A DNA stretch of 14,614 nucleotides from Pleurotus djamor. Its lineage: Eukaryota > Basidiomycota > Agaricomycetes > Agaricales > Pleurotaceae. The stretch covers positions 1 through 14,614 of the forward strand of contig JAPEVF010001060.1 of the NCBI GenBank assembly GCA_029747585.1. Direction: 5' to 3'. A program made the translations under genes and the position numbers. The notes under the pieces were generated by a model that had not been told where the DNA came from, made no database searches, and worked only from the letters and a program-made list of their open reading frames with translations. Positions within the stretch are counted from its first letter, which is position 1. Every line of letters begins with the position of its first letter. Shown here piece after piece: positions 1-8,746 of the stretch.

Positions 1-306
1 ATTCGCAGTGGGTGGCTACATGTGGTTTACCTGCTTAGTCCTACCTTTTACATTCCTTCGAACTATACAAATACAATAGTATCTTACATTCAAGGTCCCG
101 ATTACCCCATTCAACTCCATGAGCCACATTCGACCAGACGTGAGCCTTCTGAGAATCTGAGTCCCCCTTGAAATTGCCCCATATCTCCTATTTTTACACA
201 TGCCTCTTACGTCAGCAACGTCGCGTAGCTTCCACTGAACCGAGAAGCAGCGAACGATCATCGTCTCCCTTCCAACACTACTTCGACTTGTTATTTCGCA
301 ACAACC
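1..306. promoter_or_regulatory. Upstream region of the capping protein gene
   Basis: No convincing gene is seen here; open frames on both strands are short and resemble no family I know. The stretch just before the ATG at 307 is presumably promoter and 5' leader of the capping protein gene. One recognisable motif is TTACGTCA at 207-214, a CRE/ATF-type bZIP site about 93 bases before the start codon. The left end could contain the start or leader of a minus-strand neighbour outside the window, but nothing supports that directly. Confidence 0.4.
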
Positions 307-1492
307 ATGGATATTGTGGATTCAATGCTAGACCTTATGAGGCGCCTGCCTCCTACACGTATAGAAGAAAATGTGGCGGCACTGGTGGACATCTGTCCAG
401 ATTATGCTGACGATCTGCTGGGCAGTGTCGATCAGCCGCTGAAAATCAAGACAGACAGAGCGACTGGAAGAGAGTATTTGGCTTGCGATTACAATCGCGA
501 CGGGGACAGCTTTCGGTACGTTAAAGCGAGTTGGGACCTTTGCTACTTGACCTAAATGGAATGCCTAGATCACCTTGGTCCAATGAATATGATCCACCTC
601 TGCACGATGGCACGATCCCTACGCCCAAGCTACGAAAGATTGAGATAGCTGCTAATGAGGCTTTCGACACCTACCGCGAAATGTTCGCCTAAACTATAGT
701 CTGATCAGCCTATTTTTGGTGACGCGTTTTGGCTGCAGGTACTATGAAGGTGGGGTGTCCTCGGTGTATCTATGGGACCTAGACGATGGGGGCTTTGCTG
801 GCGTAGTGTTGTTGAAGAAAGGTCGGCTTGTCTTCACGACCTTATCGTTTCAGGACAACTTACCGCATGCCAGTGATAACACCCGTGACTAGCACCGAAC
901 CATCGGGCTCTTGGGACTCCATCCATGTCTTTGAAACCGCCGAGCGCGGTAGACAAGCTCATTACAAATTAACCTCAACCATCATGCTTCAGCTTGTCAA
1001 CCGAAGTGCCTCTGACAATGACGGTGCTAAGGGTTCGACGACACCTATCCAGAAAGGTGGCGACGGCCGTAAGAAGGAGGGTGAAGTCAGTCTGAGTGGA
1101 AGTATGACCAGACAGGTATGTGCGGATAATTGTGTTCAATGTTGACATGCTGACATGATCGTCTGATGTGATCAATCCCGCCACTTCCTCATTGACGTTT
1201 CGCGGCTTTCGCTTTACAGGTAGAACAAGATTGGCCACTGCAGGATGCTTCGTCGCATATATCAAACACTGGTAAGATGATTGAGGAAATGGAAATAAAA
1301 ATGCGAAATCTTCTACAGGAGGTGTGTTGCTATCTCCCTGAATCTGGATGGCGTGCATCAATCTGACCTTGCCAGGTTTATTTCGGCAAAACGCGAGATA
1401 TCGTATATGACCTACGAAGCATCGACGACCTGGAAAGAGCACGTCGTCAGCGAGAATTGCAGAAAGAACTGGTCGGTTTTATCAAGAGATAG
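307..1492 (+). CDS. CAP2: F-actin capping protein subunit beta
   Basis: Beta subunit of the heterodimeric capping protein (CapZ), which binds actin filament barbed ends with the alpha subunit and blocks growth and loss there. Six exons: 307-515, 569-682, 739-821, 874-1115, 1220-1321 and 1376-1492, giving 288 residues, the usual family length. Diagnostic stretches: [20 protein letters not shown] near the N-terminus, [13 protein letters not shown] [32 protein letters not shown] across intron 1, [41 protein letters not shown] and SGSMTRQ. The C-terminal helix after [10 protein letters not shown] ends in KELVGFIKR and matches the actin-binding tentacle region. Introns 2 and 3 have weak donors (gttcgc, gtcggc); the acceptor at 873 was chosen because it keeps the frame. 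A fungal-type insert rich in Gly and Lys lies before the SGSMTRQ motif. The ATG at 307 is in good context (acaaccATGG). The next coding ATG lies only 3 bp after the stop. Confidence 0.95.
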
Positions 1493-1495
1493 TCA

Positions 1496-1912
1496 ATGTC
1501 GTCGTTGTTAGTAGTACGTTTATGTGACTTAAGGAAATGGACATGTTCAGCAATTATTTTCATCCATTAACTTCCGGGAAGTGGCCACCGATCAGGAGAA
1601 CACGGAGGAGAACGCGGAAGGTCTAACCTCATTTACATCATTCAGGGTCGCATTCGGCATACTGATGACTGATGATTAGATGACGCACAGGTGCTGGGCA
1701 TTGGCTTTGTCGGTATGCAGCTCGGACAACAGAGTGCAGTTGCTCGACTGCAGAGTGGCCCGCGTAAACTATGGAATATCGTCAGATACGCTACCCACTA
1801 TCTCCCCGCGAGTTTGGCATCAGCTACAGGATTTGCGTGTATGGTTATCTGGAGGGTCCCATCAACAAAAGCAGGGCGAACAGCAACGCTAGTCTCACGC
1901 GTTCTAGTGTAA
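1496..1912 (+). CDS. Small orphan protein with one hydrophobic segment
   Basis: I do not recognise this gene. Model: exon 1 1496-1510 (MSSLL; or to 1513 using the better donor gtacgt), exon 2 1551-1620, exon 3 1680-1912, about 105 residues. Support is the frame continuity across two GT-AG introns and protein-like composition: a short hydrophobic start, an acidic stretch ([15 protein letters not shown]), a Gly/Gln segment ([20 protein letters not shown]), basic [15 protein letters not shown], then a probable membrane helix ([13 protein letters not shown]) and a short basic tail. The second intron has a branch-like ctgat/ctgac near its 3' end; the first intron is only 37-40 bp. Oddities: the start codon is 3 bp after the capping-protein stop, and the last 115 bp are antisense to cyclophilin coding sequence. 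The first exon is the least certain part, and the true start could differ. Confidence 0.5.
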
Positions 1913-2570
1913 TTTCGTTCAGGGGACGGTTTTTATGATTGACAGGAACGCGTTCCATCGCGTCTAATGTCGAGTCCGCGCCGTCAATCACCTTGCCAAA
2001 TATTGTATATTTACCGTCGAGGTGAGGTTGTTTTGAGTAGGTAATGAAGAACTGGGACTTGTTAGTGTCAGGACCCGAGTTGGCCATTGCAACCATGCCT
2101 CGGGCATTAAACTGGAATCCGAGCGTTAGTCGGAAGACTACAAGCGCGTTCGTTGCCCACCTTCAGCGTGGACCTGATCTCGTCTGCGAAAGGTTTACCC
2201 CAAATGCTCTGGCCGCCTTTGCCTGTGCCTGCGGGGTCGCCGGTCTGCACCATGAAGCCTTTGATGTTACGATGGAAGATACATCCATCGTAGTAGTTTG
2301 AGGCACATAAAGCCAAGAAATTCTGCACGAGAGCAACTTCAGCGAGGCTAATTGCAAAAGGACAAGGAAAACGAGGGTACCTCAGCCGTCTTCGGAACTG
2401 CCTCACAGAATATTTCAATCTAGCTCAGGGAATTGCCGATTTGTGCCCAAGAAGCTGGCGACATGCAGATTTACTGACCTTCAAGTCTCCATGGGACGTG
2501 TGCACTGTTACAGACTACAGAACACAGAGAGTCAGCTATCGTGAAACTCAGGGAATGAGTCGGTTACCAT
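1798..2570 (-). CDS. CYP10: Cyclophilin, PPIL3/CYP10 type peptidyl-prolyl isomerase
   Basis: Peptidyl-prolyl cis-trans isomerase of the PPIL3 subfamily, a single-domain cyclophilin linked in other organisms to the spliceosome. Exons on the minus strand: 2570-2568, 2514-2479, 2419-2381, 2322-2161, 2111-1899 and 1848-1798, 167 residues against about 161 in human PPIL3. The first coding exon holds only the ATG. Landmarks: [103 protein letters not shown] and the tail [16 protein letters not shown]. Catalytic-type Arg, Phe, Met and Gln of HR-x-I-x-G-FMVQ are present; the Trp that binds cyclosporin in cyclophilin A is His here (QPHLDG), as is usual in this subfamily. Reading through intron 5 (1898-1849) would give a false hydrophobic tail; splicing restores the conserved end. 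The gene is convergent with and overlaps the orphan, and diverges from the G-alpha gene. Confidence 0.95.
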
Positions 2571-2765
2571 CTGATGCGCAGGAAGGAGTGGTCCAGGCAA
2601 GGGAGTTGATCAATAGCAAGCGACACTCACGTCCTGTCCAATTTAAACTCAGACAGCTTCCACCTTTACCAAATAAATAAATATATTACCCGCCTCGATC
2701 TCACTGAAGGATCCGCTCTCTCTCTCCCCTCGCCTCTTCGACCGCAACCACCACCATCCCCCCTC
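2571..2765. promoter_or_regulatory. Divergent promoter between cyclophilin and G-alpha genes
   Basis: A 195 bp intergenic region with start codons at both edges. It holds an A/T-rich block (aaataaataaatatatta, about 2670-2688) that could serve as a TATA-like core for the plus-strand gene. This is followed by a long pyrimidine-rich tract (ctctctctctcccc and neighbouring C/T-rich sequence, 2716-2765) directly before the G-alpha ATG, as is common in fungal leaders. No specific regulator site is recognised. Confidence 0.5.
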
Positions 2766-4841
2766 ATGCGCACTCCCTCGATTTACAGCCAAGATGATCC
2801 CATTTCAGCCGCCCTCCAGCCCTCTGCGCTAGAGACAGAGCTCGAGCGCAAGCTTCGTGTTGAGCAGGAAGCAGAGGCTAAACGCATTTCGGAGGAAATC
2901 GATGAAGAACTTCGCCTGGAGAGGGAAAGGATGAAGAGGTCCAAGGGAGACGTAAAGGTAGCGCACAGAGGTCCATTTGAGTGCCTATATGCGCATTATA
3001 CTCACCGGTTTTGACTTTGTCTCAGCTTCTACTTCTTGGACAAGGTAGGCACCCTTCTTCGGTTCCATGTTTGCATTTCTCTTACGCATCTCGACAGCTG
3101 AATCCGGAAAATCTACCCTGCAAAAGCAGTTTCAGCTCATGTACAAGCCACATACTTTGGAGCAGGAACGGGCATCCTGGAGGACCGTGGTCTACTTCAA
3201 TGTCGTCCACTCAATTAAGCACATTCTCAACGTTCTGGAGGCTTGGGACGACGGTCTCGAGGAAGAAATAGCTGACGCTGACGACTCGGCCTCAATTTCA
3301 CCTCTTGTGTCTCGCCAGATCGTAACGATGTCCGACCAACCATCACCTTCCGTATCATTGACGAACTCCCCTTCTGCGGCAATTAATGGCCTACCATCAT
3401 CACTTCCTACCAGCGACGGGATCGCTGAGATTTCTCGCAACCAGAACGGCGTCGCGCCCATAGCCCAACTCAGGCGACGGCTTGCTCCCTTGGTTTCCGC
3501 TGACAAGCAGCTGGCCGACCGCTTAAGCGGTGGTATCACTGTGTCTGGATCCGGGAAAGGTGGTGTGTTCGTGCGCAGTGGCTGGCAGGCTCGGGCTATT
3601 GAAAACGCACTCGGGCGCGTTAGAAGAGGCAAACGCGCCTCGACTGATGGCGATACTAAGCCCAGTCGCGAAAGTTTCTCGACCGAGACGACCGACGACG
3701 CATTAGTGCAAGAAGTTGGTGGCCTCCTCGAAGCCTGCAAAGAAGATATTCAAACTCTCTGGGGCCACGCAACCGTAAAGGTTCTCATGGCTAAGCGCAA
3801 GCTCAAATTGGACGAGTGGTCTGAATTGTACGTTTCATCACGCATATATACTCAATGTATCGTGTCTCTGATATCACTTCCCTCAGTTTCCTTAGCCACA
3901 TCAGCAGAGTTGCTGCTCCCGATTACATTCCTACGACAGGTAACTCGGCGCACGATTTTGTGGCCAGTGTCACTCATTAGTTTCTCTAGACGACATACTG
4001 CACGCTCGCATACAGACGATGGGTGTGGCGGAACACGTCTTTGATGTCAACATTCATGGAAAATCCGTATCATGGCATTTGTACGACGTCGGTGGCGCCC
4101 GTGGTCAACGGCATACCTGGGTGCCCTATTTTGACGACGCTAACGCCATCATCTTCGTTGCTCCGGTCAGCGCGTTTGATCAGGCAAGCTCTTTTCCTAT
4201 TCGGCCATCGGCGAGAAGTTCTCATGGCTTGTTTTTTTTTGTATTCAGTATCTGGAAGAAGATCCGCGAACAAATCGAATTGATGATTCTCTCCAATTGT
4301 TCACTCAAATCTGTTCGAACAGTCTGTTGAAGAGCGTCCACTTAGTTCTTTTCCTTAGTGCGTGCTAGACCATCATCACCGATTATTCGCTTACCCATGT
4401 CACCCTCAGACAAAACTGATCTACTGAAGAACAAGCTCGACTCTGGTGTCAAAGTCCGGAAATAGTGTGTACTTGAGTCCCGCTTGGCTTATCAACGCTA
4501 AATTGCTCCTTCCAGCATCACCTCCTTCGGAGAGAGATCAAATGATTACGAGACCGTCATTCAGTATTTCCGCGCCCATTTCTTGCAAGTTCATCGACGC
4601 AACAACGAAAAATCGCCGGGTGCTCTACACCCACTTCACCAGTGTTGTGGATAAGTGCGTATCAATCAAAGAGGGCCATCTGTCTAAGTCCCTCTCGCAC
4701 AGGNATACCAAGGCGACCCAACGCATCATTGGCAATGGTCAGCTCTTTGTTTGATATGTTCCCATGCGAAGCTCGCTAACTAAATCCATGCAGTNCGAAG
4801 AGTCAGTGTTTCTCGATTCACGTCGCGTATCCCCAAAATAA
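2766..4841 (+). CDS. Atypical long heterotrimeric G-protein alpha subunit, 3' end with sequence breaks
   Basis: Guanine nucleotide-binding alpha subunit, a signalling GTPase normally coupled to seven-helix receptors. Ten exons: 2766-2957, 3026-3044 (19 nt), 3098-3827, 3887-3939, 3990-4183, 4249-4357, 4410-4464, 4516-4654, 4703-4737 and 4794-4841. Seen: P-loop GQAESGKS (residues about 69-76), switch I Arg338 and Thr341 in HARIQTMGV, DVGG at 364-367, NKTD at 433-436 and YTHFTSVVD near the end. Not canonical: the catalytic Gln after DVGG is Ala (DVGGARGQR), the helical domain carries a Ser-rich insert of roughly 150 residues, and the N-terminus has neither Met-Gly nor nearby Cys for lipid attachment. 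It starts instead with a charged helix rich in Glu, Arg and Lys. Intron 5 (4184-4248) is GC-AG. In exon 8 the frame changes at the A-run 4608-4612; uncorrected, it stops at 4652. Ambiguous bases lie at 4704 and 4795. Either base-calling errors or a decayed gene would explain this. Confidence 0.9.
4703..4800 (+). other. Ambiguous bases in the last G-alpha exons
   Basis: Undetermined bases occur at 4704 (second base of exon 9) and 4795 (second base of exon 10). Counting the first as a real base keeps TKATQRIIGN in frame. Dropping the second one gives a reading ending in ESVFLDSRRVSPK and a stop at 4839-4841. Together with the frame change at 4608-4612 they mark a local patch of poor sequence. 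Confidence 0.8.
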
Positions 4842-4887
4842 CTCAAGGGTTTTGGGATCCAGCTGTCTCCTTGATATCCAGACAAAG

Positions 4888-6525
4888 ATGGATGGATGGA
4901 CGAAGATTGGAACATTCAAGGGGTTCACGCAACAACGCGAAATCAAACAAGATATCGAGCGTTGTCACGAAAACATCTCTGACTGTGTCGCGAAGTTCCA
5001 GGTATGTGCGTTGGGCCCTCATCCTAGAGCATCTGAACAAACCTCCGCTTCCTTACGCTAGCTCGTATCGCATATGGAAATCCACCAATGGCAGCACCAA
5101 TTCGAAATCACTAGCAAGCAAGATCACCTCGAGATTTGTGATTACCTCTCGGAGATACAAAATGGACAAACTCTGGCACAGAGGGACATCACGGAGAACA
5201 AGGAGTTGACCATGCGGTTGATGCAAATGATGCAGCAGGTCCGTCTTCTTCTTTTCATGGACTGTACCTATTTCTGACTGACTACATCGCGTGCAGATGA
5301 TGAAACAAAGTAACGAAGATCACGACCGCACATTCAGCGGGCTCTCGAATAATCTCCATCACCTCCAAATACAATCTGGTCAACTCCTACCCGACCTCAA
5401 CCTAAACTCTGGGGAAATCCAACGAGTCGGCACACATCCTGTCAGCGGCTCTGCTGCTATGGATATATACGAGGGTCTCTACTTGCAGAGAGAGAAGGTC
5501 GCTATCAAGATTATCCGCGCGGTCAATGCTAGTGATCAGAGCTTGAGGGTATGCATTACTCCCGCTACATCCGCGGACGCTAACCTTCGTCGATGTTTGA
5601 ACAGAGGTTTGATAGGGAAGTCAAGATCTGGCGAGACATCTATCGCATAGACCAAGGAAAACACACGCTACCGTTCTATGGATTCTGTCAAAGCGATGGT
5701 CCTTACCCGTACGCCTTTTCTATCCTCTACACGTTGTTGGATTGTCTCAAATTCGTTGGGACAGTTACATGGTGAGCCCATGGATGAAGAACGGCTCAGT
5801 CATCAACTATGTCAAACGCACCGACGCTACTGTTGACTACAGACGCTTGATTCGAGGGATCGCTGAGGGTGTCAAAGTCCTCCATTCCATGAGCCCGCCT
5901 ATCGTCCATGGCGACCTCAAAGGGGTGAGTCAATATCCTGCTCCCCTGGATCCCTTCTCATTACTTGCGCCTATCTTACAGAACAATATCGTTGTTGATA
6001 ACTTTGGTCGGCCACTCATAGCTGATTTCGGTCTATCCCAGGTCAATTCATACACCTCTTCATGGCGATTCGTCTGTTTTTACACTTTGTACACCCTCAC
6101 ATAGATCGTGGAAGACATAACAGGTATCCCATTTACCCAAAGCCGTGGGGTATCAGACTCGTACCGTTGGTTTGCTCCCGAAGTCTGCGTCGGCCAAGGC
6201 ACGCTATCTGTCGGGTCAGATATCTATGCATTGGCAATGACGATCTTGGAGGTAAGTCTATCGCAGAGTCCTCGTTCCCCTATTCAAGACTTCCTCATTT
6301 GTTGTTGTGTAGGTTATGACGCATAAGCAACCTTTCAGCCACATCAAGCATACCACTGAGGTGGTTATACGGTCAGCGCGTGGTGATCGTCCACAAAGAC
6401 CGACGGATGCGAGGGTAATCGAACGTGGACTGGACGATAAGCTGTGGTTGCTTCTGAATATGTGCTGGGCCTTGGAACCGGTAGACAGGCCAGATATCCA
6501 CGGTGTCCTGAAGCAGCTTGCATGA
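4888..6525 (+). CDS. TKL-like protein kinase with partial MLKL-like N-terminal helical region, probably 5'-truncated
   Basis: Ser/Thr or dual-specificity kinase of a type common in Agaricomycetes. Exons: 4888-5001, 5062-5238, 5297-5548, 5605-5708, 5765-5924, 5982-6041, 6105-6251 and 6313-6525, 408 residues. The catalytic domain looks active: VAIK Lys168, alpha-C Glu186 (RFDREV), HGDLKGNN with Asp266, Lys268 and Asn271, DFG at 284-286, [18 protein letters not shown] and PVDRPD. The HRD Arg is Gly (HGD), as in many TKL and plant receptor-like kinases; the glycine loop is degenerate ([16 protein letters not shown]). The first 130 or so residues are helical ([20 protein letters not shown], then a Met/Gln-rich helix) and resemble the end of an MLKL-type four-helix bundle. 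The frame stays open upstream of the first ATG (LLDIQTK) but meets the G-alpha last exon, leaving no space for the first helices. The ATG at 4888 is therefore only the first available start. The gene may be a 5'-deleted copy or an assembly artefact. Confidence 0.85.
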
Positions 6526-6622
6526 ACAGAGAATAAATTAAGTTCCACAGATTGCTTGTTTATTGTAAACGTACATGGATGCCAGTAGTAATAGTCAAGA
6601 CTGAACGATACCCTCCTCAACA
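6526..6622. terminator. Shared 3' region of kinase and HERP-like genes
   Basis: A 97 bp gap between convergent stop codons. It carries a plus-strand AATAAA at 6532-6537, only 7 bases after the kinase stop. On the minus strand AATAAA is read at 6564-6559, about 60 bases beyond the stop of the HERP-like gene. Both are candidate polyadenylation signals; the second has the more usual spacing. Confidence 0.5.
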
Positions 6623-8526
6623 TCAATCCGCTTCATCGACCCAATCACCGGCTACGACTCGAGTTATATACTCTTTCATCCATTCCGGTTTTCTCGCATG
6701 TGCTTCGACGAGTTTCCTCCGACGCTCATTGAACGCTCGATTTTCCACGACGTGCGCCCTCGTCTGTTCACTTGCTTCTCCCTCTCCCTCACCATCACCA
6801 GGTTCAGTAACATCGCGTTCCTCCGATCGGCGAATCGCAGCTTCCGTCCGTATCCGCCCCTCCCGTTGCCTCAGCGCAGCTCGCCGCTTATTCCAAGCCG
6901 CAGGATGGAGAGTTACGAAGAATAGGATAATGAACGTAGTGAATTTGGTCAAGAACGAGATCCGTCGGACAACCTGACGATCATCAGACGTGGTGAGGAA
7001 GTAATCTTCCGTTTGTAGGTTGACATTTGATAGTGCGCCAAAGATGAAGGATACTTGTTGTTCAAAGGTCAGTGGGGCACGAGGGCCAGCGCCGGGTGCC
7101 CGAGGGACAGGTTGTTGGAGACCAGGTGCAGGAGCTGGCCCGTTAGCTGCGCCATTAGCAGGTTGCGCCGGTACAGCAGCTCCCGGATTTGGTACTTGCA
7201 CTTGAGCGGGTGCTCGGGCGCGACCGATTTGCCCAAACCAAGTCCGGACGGCTTGTCCGGCTTCATACAGAACCCACATGAGTACCAACGCTGCGAACAC
7301 GGGTTTCCGAATTGGCGCGACGAAATACAGGAGTAAGGCCGTTCGGAGGAGCAGCATCGAGAGGGGAACGAGCAGGCGTCGGATGTGTGGTTCGGCAGCT
7401 ACAGCATTACGCACTGCAGCGTTCGGTTGGTTGACGGGGCGAGCGTTTGGTTCGTGTTGCAGCTGGACGCGGGGGAGGCCAAGTTGTTGCAGGAGCTCGT
7501 TAATATTCGGGGGCAGATGGACCTGTTCGTGGTTCAGCGGGATGCGTATTGGAGCGCCGTTTTCATGGCGCAGAGGCATGGAAACGGGCGTTGCGACAGT
7601 AGTACGGGAAGCTGAATGAACTACTATTGGGAATGTGTAAGTCAAGACTTTCAAGGCATGTATTTGTGAGGGAGTCGGTTTGGGATGTGGCTGGAGGAGT
7701 CGGAAATACGAGCGGTCCCTTAGTAAAACATCCGAAGTTCAGTATTATCTCAGAGGGCGACATGAACTCAGCCTTACCGAATCTCGGTGATTTCATACAG
7801 AGGAGGATCGTTTGCTGCACCTCCGGCAGGGTAGTCTTCGTCCAGGATAGTGGGCCATATATACCCCCATTCTTTCAAGGTCTCGATAGACTTGGCCCGA
7901 CCAGCATTGGAGACCTGAGGGTCTGGAGGCACTCTGATACCTCCTACCAGTGTTATCAAAGCATTCTTATGCTGATAGATGACATAAGGAATGGTTTCGA
8001 TAACTTGAGGACTAGGACCTTGAGGCATCCGAGCCGGCGTTCTACGGGCAGACGACATGGGGTGTTGAGGTTGCTGAGAAGACATGAAGTTGAGATTGGA
8101 CGATGAAGACAGAGGAGCAGGTGTTGAGAACGATGAAGGAGTGGCAGTGGCACCGAGTGGTTGTGCGGGAGCAGTTGTAGCAGGAATAATGGGGGGAGTA
8201 GACGTCCATGCTGACGGATGCACGGCCAAAAGAACGACATGAGGAGAGTCAGAAGGCTGGTTGAGCGGGAGCATCAGTAGCCAAGCAAATACACAGAAGG
8301 ATAATAGACTCGCCTTCCACAAGTCCTGGATCCTCTCTTCGTCTCCCAGTGCCCTGCCCCTCCAAATGATTCGCTGGCCTTGTATCGAGGGGTTCCCCGT
8401 GCAAAGGCCCTGCACCAGTCGCTTCACATCTTGTACAGATCCGTGTAAAGGTGCATCGACGTGGAATGAGTAAGCATACGATGGCAGCTCGACAAGGAGC
8501 TTGACGGTTTCTGGTGTCGTGGCCAT
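6623..8526 (-). CDS. HERP/Usa1-like ER membrane protein with ubiquitin-like domain
   Basis: Probable ER-associated degradation factor of the HERP/Usa1 type, which in other eukaryotes scaffolds the Hrd1 ubiquitin ligase and Derlin. Exons: 8526-8314, 8256-7778 and 7718-6623, 595 residues. Residues about 7-72 form a ubiquitin-like fold (VKLLVELP, SVQDVKRLVQGL, GQRIIWRGRALGDEERIQDL). A Pro/Ser/Thr-rich linker follows, then WGYIWPTILDEDYP and TPSQIHALKVLTYTFPIVV. Two adjacent membrane helices lie at about 346-383 (LLVPLSMLLLRTALLLYFV and KPVFAALVLMWVLYEAG), then a Pro/Ala-rich stretch and a third hydrophobic segment at about 486-502 (FLTKFTTFIILFFVTLH), with a charged C-terminal tail. Intron 1 (8313-8257) has a GC donor, a good branch site (ctactgat) and open frame, so the unspliced form would add a hydrophobic stretch. 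It diverges from Pkr1, another ER protein. The family assignment rests on domain order and is less sure than the presence of the gene. Confidence 0.85.
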
Positions 8527-8746
8527 TGACGATGTGCACGAGGACGCGAATTGACGACTTGAGGGAGCACGGAGATGGTTCTACCCAAAGAGTTGATGAA
8601 GTCCCTGGAACGATATCTATGGGAAAGGGATAAGAATGAGCAAAGAATGAGGCCGGAATGCGAGGTGTGTGTGACGTTGGTGTGACGTGCACCAATGGAA
8701 AGAAGCGCCCATTCTAGCTGACTCTGCAAAGTTCAAACTTCTTGCC
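8527..8746. promoter_or_regulatory. Divergent promoter of the HERP-like and Pkr1 genes with bZIP and CCAAT motifs
   Basis: A 220 bp region between two start codons. It contains TGACGT at 8672-8677 and again at 8683-8688, 11 bp apart, so on the same DNA face. The second copy reads TGACGTGC, close to the metazoan UPRE core TGACGTG(G/A). It runs into CCAAT at 8692-8696. CGTGCACCAAT (8686-8696) differs by one base from the inverted ERSE-II element (CGTGG-N-CCAAT). The block is 50 bp before the Pkr1 ATG and about 145 bp before that of the HERP-like gene. Function is inferred from motif resemblance only. Confidence 0.45.

Noticed and set aside
16..261. 81-residue minus-strand open frame at the left edge
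   Set aside because: It has no family resemblance, splice pattern or start context to support it as coding.
975..1442. 155-residue open frame on the minus strand
   Set aside because: It is the shadow of capping-protein exons 4-6, whose plus-strand reading matches the family fully.
1845..1898. Hydrophobic tail ([15 protein letters not shown]) on the cyclophilin, suggesting a membrane anchor
   Set aside because: It is intron read-through. Splicing 1898-1849 out gives the conserved cyclophilin ending ITIHANPVA.
3192..3740. 182-residue open frame on the minus strand
   Set aside because: It is antisense to the Ser/Arg-rich insert of the G-alpha gene, and its composition follows from that sequence. 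There is no recognisable domain or splice context.
7069..7266. Small open frames on both strands over the HERP-like gene
   Set aside because: They are frame shadows of its Pro/Ala-rich GC-rich coding stretch.
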